A stretch of 64,000 bases of DNA, from positions 93,889 through 157,888 of the forward strand of contig NZ_LBMW01000015.1 of NCBI RefSeq assembly GCF_026168105.1, written 5' to 3'. The notes under the pieces are model-generated. The model ran no database searches. It saw only the letters and a list, made by a program, of their open reading frames with translations, and was not told the DNA's origin. Every line of letters starts with the position of its first letter. The stretch's first letter is position 1. Shown piece after piece: positions 8,303 through 16,935 of the stretch. Made by a program: the position numbers and the translations under genes. The DNA is from Streptomyces hygroscopicus (GTDB taxonomy: Bacteria; Actinomycetota; Actinomycetes; Streptomycetales; Streptomycetaceae).

Positions 8303-8836
8303 ATGACAGCGTTTCCAGAGGAAGTCTTCCCTTCACTCGGCGGCCGCACCGGCCCGGCCTTGTTCCACGACCGGGCGTTCGTCGACCGGCCCCTGACGAT
8401 GAGAGGGGTCACGGAGGAGGATCTGCCGGAGCTCCTCCGCGTCGACAGGGAGGCGTTCCCGGACGACCCGTACCCCTACTTCGTGCTCCGTCAGCTGTTC
8501 GACCTGCACGGTGACTGCATGCTAGTCCTCGACGACGGGGTGGGGTTGCACGGATACGTTCTGTACGTCACCACACCGGACAGGTACCGGAGTTGGATCG
8601 TCAGCCTCGGCGTCACCCGCGACCAGCGGGGGCGGGGACTGGGCAAACGGCTGATGCTGGAGGTGCTGCGAAGGCTGCGCGGCGCGGGCGTGCGCGAGGC
8701 CCGTCTCACGGTGGAGCCGGCCAACGCGGCGGCGATCATGCTGTACCGGTCGCTCGGCTTCCTGTCCGACGAGGGCGTGCGCAAGGACTACTTCGGCGCC
8801 GGCGAGGACCGGCTCATCATGACGCTCGGCCTGTGA
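8303..8836 (+). CDS. GNAT-family N-acetyltransferase
   Basis: A single GNAT domain covers roughly residues 40-177. The acetyl-CoA pyrophosphate loop is visible as QRGRGLGKRLM, followed by the β-strand/helix LTVEPANAAAIMLYRSLGF typical of the family, giving a protein or small-molecule N-acetyltransferase. ATG 8303 is preceded by AGGGGG seven bases upstream; an in-frame ATG at 8168 has no ribosome site. The first 35 residues precede the domain and are unassigned. It is transcribed divergently from the methyltransferase operon. Substrate unknown. Confidence 0.85.
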   Translation: MTAFPEEVFPSLGGRTGPALFHDRAFVDRPLTMRGVTEEDLPELLRVDREAFPDDPYPYFVLRQLFDLHGDCMLVLDDGVGLHGYVLYVTTPDRYRSWIVSLGVTRDQRGRGLGKRLMLEVLRRLRGAGVREARLTVEPANAAAIMLYRSLGFLSDEGVRKDYFGAGEDRLIMTLGL

Positions 8837-8881
8837 GGCTCACGGCGCGGGGGCCGTGGGGCTCGTGCGGCCGTCCGCCGT

Positions 8882-9337
8882 TCACGGGGTGAAGTGCCGA
8901 ACGTAACGCCGCTGCCAGGGGGTCTCCACGGCATGGCGGTCGTCATGGGTGCGTACGAACTCCACGGCGTCCCGCGCCGGTACGCCGTCGAGCACGGCCA
9001 GGCAGGCCAGTGCGGTGCCGGTACGGCCGCGACCGCCGCCGCAGGCGATCTCGACGCATTCGGACGCGGCCCGGGTCCACGCCTCGGCGAACAGCCGCCG
9101 GGCCTCGGAACGGCTGCCTGGGAGTCGGAAGTCCGGCCAGTGCAGCCACTCGTGCCGCCAGGGAACTTCCGGGGGCCGTTTGCCCAGCAGGTACAGGGCG
9201 TAGTCGGGAACCGTCCCGCCGGGCAGGGGACGCCGAAGCCCTCGCCCGCGCACCAGCCGCCCGGACGGCAGCCGCAGCACGCCGGCTCCGCCCGCCTCCC
9301 AGCGTCCGCCTCGGCCGTTCGGCTCAGGATCGGTCAT
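8882..9337 (-). CDS. Protein-tyrosine-phosphatase-like protein
   Basis: The cysteine phosphatase signature C-x5-R is intact as CGGGRGRTG (Cys99, Arg105 from ATG 9337), and the general-acid loop reads HWPDFRLP with Asp69, so an active tyrosine or dual-specificity phosphatase is expected. The histidine usually before the cysteine is Ala here. At 151 aa it is a minimal single domain. A GTG at 9358 would add seven residues; neither start has a clear ribosome site. Neighbours give no hint of the target. It is monocistronic and tail-to-tail with the GNAT gene. Confidence 0.8.
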   Translation of the reverse strand: MTDPEPNGRGGRWEAGGAGVLRLPSGRLVRGRGLRRPLPGGTVPDYALYLLGKRPPEVPWRHEWLHWPDFRLPGSRSEARRLFAEAWTRAASECVEIACGGGRGRTGTALACLAVLDGVPARDAVEFVRTHDDRHAVETPWQRRYVRHFTP

Positions 9338-9404
9338 GAGGCCAGTGTCGACCGCCACTCGGGGGCGGGCGGGCCGTTTCGCGGGCGGCGGAACGGACGC
9401 CCGC

Positions 9405-10145
9405 TCAGAAGTCGGCAGGCTGCTCCCCGTACTCCCGGGCCGTCCGGGCCTCGATCCCCCGGAAGTGGTCCGTCATCGCCCGTTCCGCGCCCTCGACGTC
9501 CCGGGCCCGCAAGGCCGTCACGATGTCGCGGTGGCGGCGGGCCGTCAGGGACGGGGGCGCGTCGTCCGACCAGTCCCGGGCCCGGGCGACCCGCCGGAAG
9601 ATCGTCCAGAAGGCGTTCAGCAGTTGCGGCACCAGCGCGTTCTGGAGGGATCCGTACAGCAACTCATGGAACTCACGGTCCAGTTCGGGGAAGGAACGTC
9701 CCTCGTGTCCCGCCGCCTCCATCCGTGCCACCACCGCGTCCAGCCGGTCCAGTTCCGGCTCGGAGAGCGTCGTGGCGACCCTCCGGACCAGCCCCTCCTC
9801 AAGTACCTCCCGAACCTGGAGGATCTCGCTCAGGGCGTCCATCTCGTCTTCGGGCCGGTTGAGCGTGCGGAAGGTGAGACCGTCGACGAACGGCAACAGC
9901 GACGCCCGCCCGACATATGTCCCGTATCCATGTCTGACCTCCACGATGTCCAGGGCCTGAAGGGCCTTGAGAGCCTCGCGGACGGAATTGCGGCTCACTC
10001 CGAGGTCCTCCATCAGTTCCGACTCGGTGGGCAGCGCCGCACCGGGCCGGAGTTTGCGATCGAATATGAGTTGCATGACCTCACGCTGGATCCGGCTGCT
10101 CACGCGCCGCTCGACCCTGTTACGGTTCCCGGACTCCTCAGACAT
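9405..10145 (-). CDS. FadR-type GntR transcriptional regulator
   Basis: The N-terminal winged helix (about residues 12-80) contains the GntR signature PTESELMEDLGVSRNSVREAL and GYGTYVG, and the C-terminal all-helical FCD ligand domain (about 95-225) has the conserved LDREFHELL and RHRDI histidines that bind a metal and a carboxylate effector. ATG 10145 gives MSEESGNRNRV; ATG 10154 is equally possible. It is divergent from a NanA/DHDPS-family gene with a secreted sialidase behind it, so it is a good candidate for the local repressor with a sugar-acid effector, which is inference. Confidence 0.88.
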   Translation of the reverse strand: MSEESGNRNRVERRVSSRIQREVMQLIFDRKLRPGAALPTESELMEDLGVSRNSVREALKALQALDIVEVRHGYGTYVGRASLLPFVDGLTFRTLNRPEDEMDALSEILQVREVLEEGLVRRVATTLSEPELDRLDAVVARMEAAGHEGRSFPELDREFHELLYGSLQNALVPQLLNAFWTIFRRVARARDWSDDAPPSLTARRHRDIVTALRARDVEGAERAMTDHFRGIEARTAREYGEQPADF

Positions 10146-10586
10146 GCGCCGCATCGTACGCGCGCAGGTTGCCGGAAGTCCCTTCCCCGGAACGAAGAAA
10201 AATGCCAACTACCCTGATTTCTCACCGCCATTGGTTGCACCTTTGACGGCTTGCGCCGTTCGTGTGCGAGCCCTTGACCGCCTCGGCACCCCTCCCGTGG
10301 TCACGCTGCCGCCCGACGCAGGACGTCGTATCTCCCACCACCCTCGAGGCCGTCCGCGCCCCTCACCTCAGATCACCTTTGCTGGCGGAATCGTCCGTGA
10401 CCCCCTGCATACCGGCCCCATGCCGGGGCGCTCGGGCGCGTCGGCCCCGGGGCACCGCTTGTGCTGTCACCATCCTGTGGAGGAGGGCGAGCCGGCACAC
10501 GACCTCGCACGCCGGGCGGCGCGCCCCTCCCCGGCAGCCGTTACGACCGATGTTCCGCCCCGACAGAAGCACGCCCGGGAGCCCTG
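10146..10586. promoter_or_regulatory. 441-bp divergent intergenic region between the GntR regulator and the lyase
   Basis: The first 80 bases (to about 10260) are less GC-rich and should hold the divergent promoters and the regulator's operator. I could not find a convincing TGGT-N-ACCA FadR-type palindrome by eye. No small gene is supported; forward reading frames through this segment are Arg/Pro-rich and lack ribosome sites. Confidence 0.4.
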
Positions 10587-11567
10587 ATGACCCCCCGCCC
10601 CTCACCCGCCGCCCCTGCGAGGCCGCCCATCGCCCCGCTCCCCGTTCCGTTGACCGGTGTCGTCCCGCCCGTCTGCACCCCCCTGACGCCGGAACGCGAG
10701 GTGGACGTCGCCTCGCTCACCAGGCTCGTGGACCATCTGCTGGCGGCCGGGGTGGACGCCCTGTTCGTGCTGGGATCGTCGTCGGAAGCCGCTTATTTGA
10801 CGGACCGTCAGAGCAAGCTGGTGGTAGAGACGGTGGTGGCCCATGCGGCCGGGCAGGTGCCGGTCCTGGCCGGGGCGATCGACATGACGACCCCACGGGT
10901 GCTGGACCACTTGGCGTACGTGACCGGGGCCGGCGCGGACGCGGTGGTCGTCACGGCGCCCTTCTACACGAGGACGCACCCCGCGGAGATCGCCCGCCAC
11001 TACCGCGTGATCGCCGATCGCTCCCCCGTGCCGGTCCTCGCGTACGACATCCCCGTCGCCGTCCACACCGGACTGGACCCGGAACTGGTCCTGGAACTGG
11101 CCGCGGAGGGGACCCTGGCCGGTCTGAAGGACTCCAGCGGCGATCTGGCGGGCTTCCGCGCGATCGTGACGGGCGTCCGCTCGAGCCCCGAGATCACGGG
11201 CTTCAGTGTGCTGACCGGTTCGGAGCTGATCGTCGACGCGGCCCTGGCGCTGGGCGCGGACGGGGCGGTACCGGGGCTGGCCAACGTGGATCCCGAGGGC
11301 TACGTGCGCCTGGACCGCCTGTGCCGCGCGGGCGACTGGGAGGCGGCACGGGCGGAACAGGACCGGCTGTGCGCGCTGTACGGCATGGTCGGTGTCGGCG
11401 ATCCGGCCCGGATGGGCACGAGTTCGTCGGGCCTGGGCGCGTTCAAGGCGGCCCTGCACCTGCGGGGCGTGATCGACTGCCCGGCGACGGCGGAGCCGCA
11501 GGTGCCGCTCTCGGAGGGGGAGACGGAACGGGTGGGGAAGTATCTGGCGGCGGCGGGGCTGCGCTAG
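10587..11567 (+). CDS. Dihydrodipicolinate synthase/N-acetylneuraminate lyase family aldolase
   Basis: This is a (β/α)8 class I aldolase of 326 aa. The Schiff-base lysine lies in LAGLKDSSGD, the catalytic tyrosine in VLAYDIPVA, and the pyruvate-binding loop in FVLGSSSEAAYLT, where the usual GTTGE is altered to GSSSE. Such enzymes cleave or form 2-oxo sugar acids. The convergent sialidase six bases downstream and the divergent FadR regulator suggest a sialic-acid or sugar-acid substrate rather than lysine biosynthesis. ATG 10587 follows CGGGAG; an upstream in-frame ATG (10461) would add an implausible Arg/Pro tail. Confidence 0.85.
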   Translation: MTPRPSPAAPARPPIAPLPVPLTGVVPPVCTPLTPEREVDVASLTRLVDHLLAAGVDALFVLGSSSEAAYLTDRQSKLVVETVVAHAAGQVPVLAGAIDMTTPRVLDHLAYVTGAGADAVVVTAPFYTRTHPAEIARHYRVIADRSPVPVLAYDIPVAVHTGLDPELVLELAAEGTLAGLKDSSGDLAGFRAIVTGVRSSPEITGFSVLTGSELIVDAALALGADGAVPGLANVDPEGYVRLDRLCRAGDWEAARAEQDRLCALYGMVGVGDPARMGTSSSGLGAFKAALHLRGVIDCPATAEPQVPLSEGETERVGKYLAAAGLR

Positions 11568-11573
11568 GCGCTC

Positions 11574-12758
11574 TCACCCCACGCGGGAGACGGGGATCCG
11601 CCGGAACTCGATCCTGTCGTACGGCCCGGCGGCCCCCGTCTCGTACAGGATCCCGAACCTTCCGCCACGCAGTTGCACCAGGTCGCTGTAGCCCGCTCGC
11701 TGCCGGGACAGTGTCAGCGCCTTGGTGAAGGTCGCCCCGTCGTCCGTGCTGCGCCAGATCGCCATGGCCTGGCGTGCGGTGGGGACGGAGGGGCCGGAGA
11801 ACAGCAACGGCGCCTGGGTGCCCTGGAGTTGCAGGACGCTGCCCTGGACGACCGGGACGTCGTCGAGGGTGTGCTGGACCGCGAACGGGCGGTCCAGGGT
11901 CGCGCCGCCGTCACCGGAGCGGGCGTCGAGGCGGTGGCCCTTGACCGTTCCGCTCTGGTCGCGGGAGCTGAAGTACAGCCTGCCGTCATCGAGCTGGGTG
12001 GCGCTGGTCTCGTTGGAGTTGTGGTGGTCGTCGTGGGAGTCGTCGGCGAAGCCCAGGTGCCATGTCCTGCCGCCGTCGTCCGAGTACAGGGCGTGCGCGC
12101 CGTAGTACCTGGCCTCCTGCCCGTTGTCGGACGAGCCCTTCGGCGGAGCGGCGGAGTGGTCTGCGGGCACGACGAGTCGGCCGGTGTGCGGACCTCGGGT
12201 GAGGGCGACCGCGTGGCCCGGCCCCGTCGCGTACCACCGCCAGGTCGGGCGCTTCACCTGCGCCGTGATCTCGCGAGGAGCCGTGAAGTGGCGTCCGTCG
12301 TCGCTGCTCGTCTGTACGAAGATGCGACGGCTCTGCGCTGGCGTCACCTCGCCGCGCATGATCTGCGCCTCGGTCACCGCCCCGCTGTTGTACGTCGTGA
12401 CCAGCACGATCCGTCCGGTCCACGGGTCCACCACCGGCGCCGGATTGCCCCGGGTGTCCCCCCTGCCGGCCGTCACGACCATGGGCGGACCCCAGGTGCA
12501 GCCGCCGTCGGCGGAGCGTCTGAGCACGACGTCGATGTCCCCGCTGTCCCCCGCGCCCCGCCGCCCCTCCGCGAAGGCGAGCACGGTCCCCGCCCCGGTG
12601 ATGACCGTCGCCGGGATCCGGTAGGCGGCGTATCCGCCCCGGCCGGCGGTGTAGGGCACGGAGGAGTCACAGCCCGGGGTGGCGTCGGCGGGCGGGGCGG
12701 CCATGAGCGGGGTGAGGAGCGCCGCGACGGTGAGAAGGGCTCGGCCGAGAAGTGTCAT
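11574..12758 (-). CDS. Secreted exo-sialidase (GH33-like)
   Basis: The 394-residue protein starts with a Sec signal peptide (hydrophobic TVAALLTPLMAAPPADA, cleavage near residue 26). The six-bladed sialidase propeller is indicated by the YRIPA motif, AEGRR, and four Asp boxes of the S-x-D-x-G-x-T-W type (SADGGCTW, SSDDGRHF, SDDGGRTW, STDDGATF). It would release terminal sialic acids outside the cell. It is convergent with the lyase gene, which could process the released sugar. No carbohydrate-binding module is attached. Substrate linkage cannot be told from sequence. Confidence 0.88.
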   Translation of the reverse strand: MTLLGRALLTVAALLTPLMAAPPADATPGCDSSVPYTAGRGGYAAYRIPATVITGAGTVLAFAEGRRGAGDSGDIDVVLRRSADGGCTWGPPMVVTAGRGDTRGNPAPVVDPWTGRIVLVTTYNSGAVTEAQIMRGEVTPAQSRRIFVQTSSDDGRHFTAPREITAQVKRPTWRWYATGPGHAVALTRGPHTGRLVVPADHSAAPPKGSSDNGQEARYYGAHALYSDDGGRTWHLGFADDSHDDHHNSNETSATQLDDGRLYFSSRDQSGTVKGHRLDARSGDGGATLDRPFAVQHTLDDVPVVQGSVLQLQGTQAPLLFSGPSVPTARQAMAIWRSTDDGATFTKALTLSRQRAGYSDLVQLRGGRFGILYETGAAGPYDRIEFRRIPVSRVG

Positions 12759-12872
12759 CCCTGTCCCTCGGGGGTTCGTCCCCCCGGGGGACGGTGACCG
12801 TTGTCGGTCCCATGTTTCCCCGGTGTCGCCGCCCTTGACCCCGCCGCCCCCGTACCTCGTCGGACCGGGTGA

Positions 12873-13577
12873 CTACGACGGCGTGCGCGCCGCCGCCAGC
12901 AGGCGTGTCACATCGGTGGAGCAGATCGTCAGGGCCGCGCCCACCGTGGCCAGGACGTCGCGTTCCGCAGGGGTGTAGGGGCCGTCCGCCAGCGCGATGC
13001 GGGCACCCTGGAGGAGGATCGACTCACGGCCGGTGGGGGCGAGGTGGGGGGCCAGGGGGTCCAGGGCCTCGTGGAGTTCTATGGCCAGGCTCGCGCCGCC
13101 GGGTTCGCCGCAGACCCGGCCGGTGTCGGCGGCCAGGGCCGCGACCAGGGCGCCGAGCCCGTCCCCCGTGCATTCGTCGAAACCGGCGGAGCGGACGGCG
13201 GCGGCGGCTGTCTCCAGGGACGTACGGGAACAGGTGCCGCCCGCGGCCAGAATCGCGAGGGCCACCGTGTGGACCGCGTCGCGCAGCATCGCCGAGAAGC
13301 GGGTCGTGGTGGGGTGGTCGAGGACGTCGGTGCCGTAGTGATGGCCGCAGGCCGCGCATTCCACGACCGGGCCGGTCTCGCCGCGCGGCACGACCGGGAT
13401 GCCGACGAGGGAGAAGCGGCGGCGTCCGGTGAGGCGCTGGTAGTTGCGGTCGCCCCCGCAGCCGGGGCAGAAGAACTCGCCGTCGCCGACGGCGGTCCAC
13501 GCGATACGGATGCCCAGGACCTGCGAAACGCGGCTCTTGCGGACTCCATGGCCGTTGTGTCCCCGTCCTGGCAGCAC
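12873..13577 (-). CDS. TerB-family protein with N-terminal zinc ribbon
   Basis: Residues 37-40 and 74-77 provide two Cys pairs (CPGCGGD and CAACGHH) that form a zinc ribbon, followed by a helical TerB-like domain (about 85-230) of the tellurite-resistance/stress family, which in other proteins contains a metal site. GTG 13577 has GGAGG six bases upstream. Length is 234 aa. It is monocistronic between the sialidase and leuA. Biochemical role unknown; the family name does not show tellurite resistance here. Confidence 0.75.
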   Translation of the reverse strand: MLPGRGHNGHGVRKSRVSQVLGIRIAWTAVGDGEFFCPGCGGDRNYQRLTGRRRFSLVGIPVVPRGETGPVVECAACGHHYGTDVLDHPTTTRFSAMLRDAVHTVALAILAAGGTCSRTSLETAAAAVRSAGFDECTGDGLGALVAALAADTGRVCGEPGGASLAIELHEALDPLAPHLAPTGRESILLQGARIALADGPYTPAERDVLATVGAALTICSTDVTRLLAAARTPS

Positions 13578-13707
13578 GTCGCACCTCCGTATCGCCGCGG
13601 CAACATCGCCGCTGCTTGCGTGATGTTAGCCACTTTGTTGATGTGGAGTCAGTACCCCGGACGAGACCTTTCCGTGATCTTCGGCCGGAATGGCCGGTCC
13701 ACGACAT

Positions 13708-13739
13708 GGCCCCGCCCGCCTCGAAGGGCGGACGGGGCC
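13708..13739 (-). terminator. leuA terminator hairpin
   Basis: Arms 13708-13720 and 13727-13739 pair over 13 positions around a 6-nt loop, and the single mismatch becomes a G·U pair on the minus-strand RNA. It begins 22 nt after the leuA stop codon. Confidence 0.65.
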
Positions 13740-13760
13740 GTGAACGTGCCGGTCAGACGG

Positions 13761-15482
13761 TCAGCGGGCGGCGCGGTTGACCGCGGAGACGACCGCCTTC
13801 AGCGAGGCACGTGTCGTATTCGCGTCGATACCGATCCCCCACAGGACCTTCCCGTCGATCGCGCATTCGATGTACGAGGCGGCCTGCGCGGAGGCGCCCT
13901 CGCTCATCGTGTGCTCCTGGTAGTCAAGCAGGCGTACGTCGATGCCGATGGACTGCAGGGCGTCGAAGAAGGCCGAGATCGGGCCGTTGCCGGTACCGGT
14001 CAGGACCGTGTCCTCGCCGTCGACCGTCGCCTCGACGGTCAGGGTGTCGACGCCGTCCTTGTCGGTGGTCGTCTGACCGGTCCTGACCTGGATGCGGCCC
14101 CACGGGTTGTCCGGGTTCGGCAGGTACTCGTCCTGGAAGACGCTCCAGATCTCCGTCGGCGTGACCTCGCCTCCCTCGGCGTCGGTCTTGGCCTGGATGA
14201 TCTTCGAGAACTCGATCTGCATCCGGCGCGGCAGGTCCAGCTTGTGGTCGTTCTTCAGGACGTAGGCGATACCGCCCTTGCCGGACTGCGAGTTGACACG
14301 GATGACCGCCTCGTAGGAGCGGCCGACGTCCTTGGGGTCGATGGGCAGGTACGGCACCGCCCACTCGATGTCGTCGACCGTCCTGCCCTGGGCCGCCGCC
14401 TCCGCCTCCATGGCATCGAAGCCCTTCTTGATGGCGTCCTGGTGGGAGCCCGAGAAGGAGGTGTAGACGAGGTCGCCGATATAGGGATGGCGGGGGTGGA
14501 CCTCCATCTGGTTGCAGTACTCCCAGGTACGGCGGATCTCGTCGATGCGGGAGAAGTCGATCTGCGGGTCGACGCCCTGGGAGAAGAGGTTCATGCCCAG
14601 GGTGACCAGGTCCACGTTGCCCGTGCGCTCGCCCTGGCCGAACAGGCAACCCTCGACGCGGTCGGCGCCGGCCATCACGGCCAGCTCGGCGGCGGCGACG
14701 GCGGTGCCCCGGTCGTTGTGCGGGTGTGCCGACAGGCAGACGTACTCGCGCCGGGACAGGTTGCGGTGCATCCACTCGAAGCGGTCCGCGTGCGTGGACG
14801 GGGTCGAACGCTCCACGGTGGCGGGCAGGTTGAGGATGATCTCGCGGTCCGGACCGGGCTGCCAGACGTCCATGACCCCCTCGCAGACCTCCAGCGCGAA
14901 GTCCAGCTCGGTGTCGGTGAAGATCTCGGGGCTGTACTGGTAGCCGAACTCCGTCTCGGGGCCCAGCAGTTTCTCCGCGTACTCCATCACCAGCCGGGTG
15001 CCGTCCACGGCGATCTGCTTGATGTCGTCCCTGGAGCCGCGGAAGACAACCCGGCGGAAGACCGGGGCCGTGGCGTTGTACAGGTGGACGTTCGCCCGCC
15101 GTGCCCCCTTCAGGGACTCGACGGTCCGCTCGATCAGGTCCTCGCGGGCCTGGGTCAGCACGGAGATCGTCACGTCGTCGGGGATCGCGCCCTCTTCCTC
15201 GATGATCGAGCGCACGAAGTCGAAGTCGGTCTGGCCGGAGGCCGGGAAGCCGACCTCGATCTCCTTGTAGCCCATCTTCACGAGCAGGTCGAACATCGCG
15301 CGCTTGCGCGCCGGCGACATCGGGTCGATCAAAGCCTGGTTGCCGTCGCGCAGGTCCGTGGAGAGCCAGCGCGGGGCCTGGGTGATCCGCTGGTTCGGCC
15401 ACGTGCGGTCGGGGATGTCGACCTGCTCGTACGGGCGGTACTTGTGGACCGGCATGGACGTGGGCTGCTGGCGGTTCGCCAT
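13761..15482 (-). CDS. leuA: 2-isopropylmalate synthase
   Basis: LeuA condenses acetyl-CoA with 2-oxoisovalerate in the first committed step of leucine synthesis. The 573-aa protein is the long actinobacterial type. The TIM-barrel catalytic motif is STDLRDGNQAL near residue 41, the metal histidines are in SAHPHNDRG, and the C-terminal regulatory domain (about 430-573) that binds leucine is complete. ATG 15482 follows GAGGAG. The upstream region encodes a short leader peptide with four consecutive leucines, so synthesis is probably attenuated by leucyl-tRNA supply as well as feedback-inhibited. Confidence 0.97.
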   Translation of the reverse strand: MANRQQPTSMPVHKYRPYEQVDIPDRTWPNQRITQAPRWLSTDLRDGNQALIDPMSPARKRAMFDLLVKMGYKEIEVGFPASGQTDFDFVRSIIEEEGAIPDDVTISVLTQAREDLIERTVESLKGARRANVHLYNATAPVFRRVVFRGSRDDIKQIAVDGTRLVMEYAEKLLGPETEFGYQYSPEIFTDTELDFALEVCEGVMDVWQPGPDREIILNLPATVERSTPSTHADRFEWMHRNLSRREYVCLSAHPHNDRGTAVAAAELAVMAGADRVEGCLFGQGERTGNVDLVTLGMNLFSQGVDPQIDFSRIDEIRRTWEYCNQMEVHPRHPYIGDLVYTSFSGSHQDAIKKGFDAMEAEAAAQGRTVDDIEWAVPYLPIDPKDVGRSYEAVIRVNSQSGKGGIAYVLKNDHKLDLPRRMQIEFSKIIQAKTDAEGGEVTPTEIWSVFQDEYLPNPDNPWGRIQVRTGQTTTDKDGVDTLTVEATVDGEDTVLTGTGNGPISAFFDALQSIGIDVRLLDYQEHTMSEGASAQAASYIECAIDGKVLWGIGIDANTTRASLKAVVSAVNRAAR

Positions 15483-15562
15483 GATGCGTGGGCTCCTCAG
15501 GATGTCCGGAAGGACGGCCGACGACGCAACGCCGAGCTCCGCGGGGAGGGGGTCGGCCTCGA
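15483..15562 (-). promoter_or_regulatory. leuA attenuator region between leader peptide and leuA
   Basis: This 80-nt GC-rich stretch follows the stop codon of the Leu-rich leader and reaches the leuA start. It contains alternating complementary runs (for example GGCCGACCC and GTCGTCGGCC on the minus strand) able to form competing helices. A conserved leuA leader element is known from comparative studies of actinobacteria; whether this folds the same way needs structure prediction. Confidence 0.55.
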
Positions 15563-15610
15563 CTACAGGCCCTCGCCGCGGCAGCTAAGGAGGAGCAGCC
15601 CGAAACGCAT
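15563..15610 (-). CDS. leuA leader peptide (15 aa, four consecutive Leu codons)
   Basis: Reading from ATG 15610 to TAG at 15563 gives MRFGLLLLSCRGEGL. The leucines at positions 5-8 use CTG, CTC, CTC and CTT, and a fifth Leu is the last residue. GCGGAG stands four bases before the ATG. A leader coding for runs of the amino acid made by the next enzyme is the classical sign of ribosome-mediated attenuation; stalling at Leu codons when leucyl-tRNA is scarce would favour leuA expression. The position, 80 nt before leuA on the same strand, fits. Confidence 0.85.
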   Translation of the reverse strand: MRFGLLLLSCRGEGL

Positions 15611-15620
15611 GATGCTCCGC

Positions 15621-15648
15621 ATGCTAGCCGAGCCGCGCCGGGTGCGAA
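15621..15648 (-). promoter_or_regulatory. Candidate leuA promoter
   Basis: On the minus strand TTCGCA (15648-15643) and TAGCAT (15626-15621) are separated by 16 bp, each matching four of six consensus positions. Transcription would start within a few bases of the leader peptide ATG. Confidence 0.4.
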
Positions 15649-15835
15649 GGCCCGTATCAGTATGCGGGACCCGTGGGACATTTCGGGCAAAAAGTTCCCC
15701 AGATCACAGTCGGCCCGGAACGCCCGGACCTCCCATATCACTCCTTCGCGGAGCGGACGCCTCCATGTCCCGGCTTTTCACCAATCATGGTTGCGTCTAG
15801 TGACAGAGTCGTGACGCAGTGCAATGGTGCCGAGC

Positions 15836-16903
15836 ATGACCGACAACGGGGGCCACGAGCCCGTCTTCTGCACCATCGTGCCACCGCATGTCCTCGACAA
15901 GCTCGCCCAGCACGAGGACACCGCGCTCGCCACGCCCGCGCGCCGCACCCTGGAACGCGACGCCCTGGAGCGCACCCGCCGCAGGCTGACCACGGTCGTC
16001 GGCGCGCCCGCGGCGACCCCGCCGAAGGACGCCACCGACCAGCCGCAGCGCACCGTCTACGACGCCGGGCACCGGCAGAACCTGCCCGGCAGGAAGGTCC
16101 GGGGCGAGGGCGACTCCCCCGGCAGGGACGCCACGGTCAACCGGGCGTACGCGGGCCTGGGCGCCACCTTCGAGCTGTACCGGAAGGCGTACGGCCGCGA
16201 CTCCATCGACGGCAAGGGACTGCCACTGGACGCGAGCGTGCACTTCGGCGAGCACTACGACAACGCCTTCTGGAACGGCGAGCAGATGGTGTTCGGCGAC
16301 GGGGACGACGAGATCTTCCTCGACTTCACCATCCCGGTCGACGTCATCGGCCACGAACTCACCCACGGGGTCACCCAGTACACGGCGAACCTGGCCTACT
16401 TCGGCCAGTCCGGCGCCCTCAACGAGTCGATCTCGGATGTCTTCGGCTCACTGATCAAGCAGTACACGCTCGGCCAGACCGCCGCCGAGGCCGACTGGCT
16501 GATCGGCGCGGGGCTGCTCGCCCCGCGCGTCACCGGCAGTGCACTGCGCTCGATGAAGGAGCCGGGCAGCGCGTACGACGACGCGGCGCTCGGCAAGGAC
16601 CCCCAGCCGGGGACCATGGACGGCTATGTCAACACGAGCCGGGACAACGGCGGCGTGCACATCAACTCCGGCATCCCCAACCACGCCTTCTACCTGGTCG
16701 CCACCGCACTGGGCGGGCACGCATGGGAGCGGGCCGGGCAGATCTGGTACGACGTGCTCACCGGCGGGCGGCTGGAGTCGCAGGCGACCTTCGCGGACTT
16801 CGCGAAACTGACGGTGGCGGCGGCCGCGGCCCGCTACGACGGGCACGAGGAGCAGGACGCCATCCTCAAGGCCTGGGAGCAGGTCGGCGTGCAGGCCTCG
16901 TAG
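15836..16903 (+). CDS. M4-family metalloprotease, protealysin-like (no signal peptide)
   Basis: This is a thermolysin-family zinc protease of 355 aa. The zinc and catalytic residues are in IGHELTHGV (HELTH begins at residue 173) and the third ligand glutamate is in LNESISDVFG; the C-terminal catalytic histidine is in NGGVHINSGIPNHAFY. There is no signal peptide and the N-terminus (IVPPHVLDKLA) resembles the short protealysin-type propeptide rather than the long secreted thermolysin one, so it may be cytoplasmic or exported by another route. ATG 15824 would add four residues. The emfourin-type inhibitor gene follows by 32 nt on the same strand. Confidence 0.92.
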   Translation: MTDNGGHEPVFCTIVPPHVLDKLAQHEDTALATPARRTLERDALERTRRRLTTVVGAPAATPPKDATDQPQRTVYDAGHRQNLPGRKVRGEGDSPGRDATVNRAYAGLGATFELYRKAYGRDSIDGKGLPLDASVHFGEHYDNAFWNGEQMVFGDGDDEIFLDFTIPVDVIGHELTHGVTQYTANLAYFGQSGALNESISDVFGSLIKQYTLGQTAAEADWLIGAGLLAPRVTGSALRSMKEPGSAYDDAALGKDPQPGTMDGYVNTSRDNGGVHINSGIPNHAFYLVATALGGHAWERAGQIWYDVLTGGRLESQATFADFAKLTVAAAAARYDGHEEQDAILKAWEQVGVQAS

Positions 16904-16935
16904 CGGGGGCCCCCGTCCCGTACTAGACAGGTCCC

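Noticed and set aside
12873..13577. Tellurite resistance determinant
   Set aside because: TerB alone, without terC, terD or other ter genes nearby, does not support that role; only the fold name is kept.
13044..15800. A 918-codon open frame on the plus strand across leuA
   Set aside because: It is antisense to leuA, encodes Val/Arg/Asp-rich low-complexity protein, and long antisense frames are expected in GC-rich DNA with strong third-position bias.
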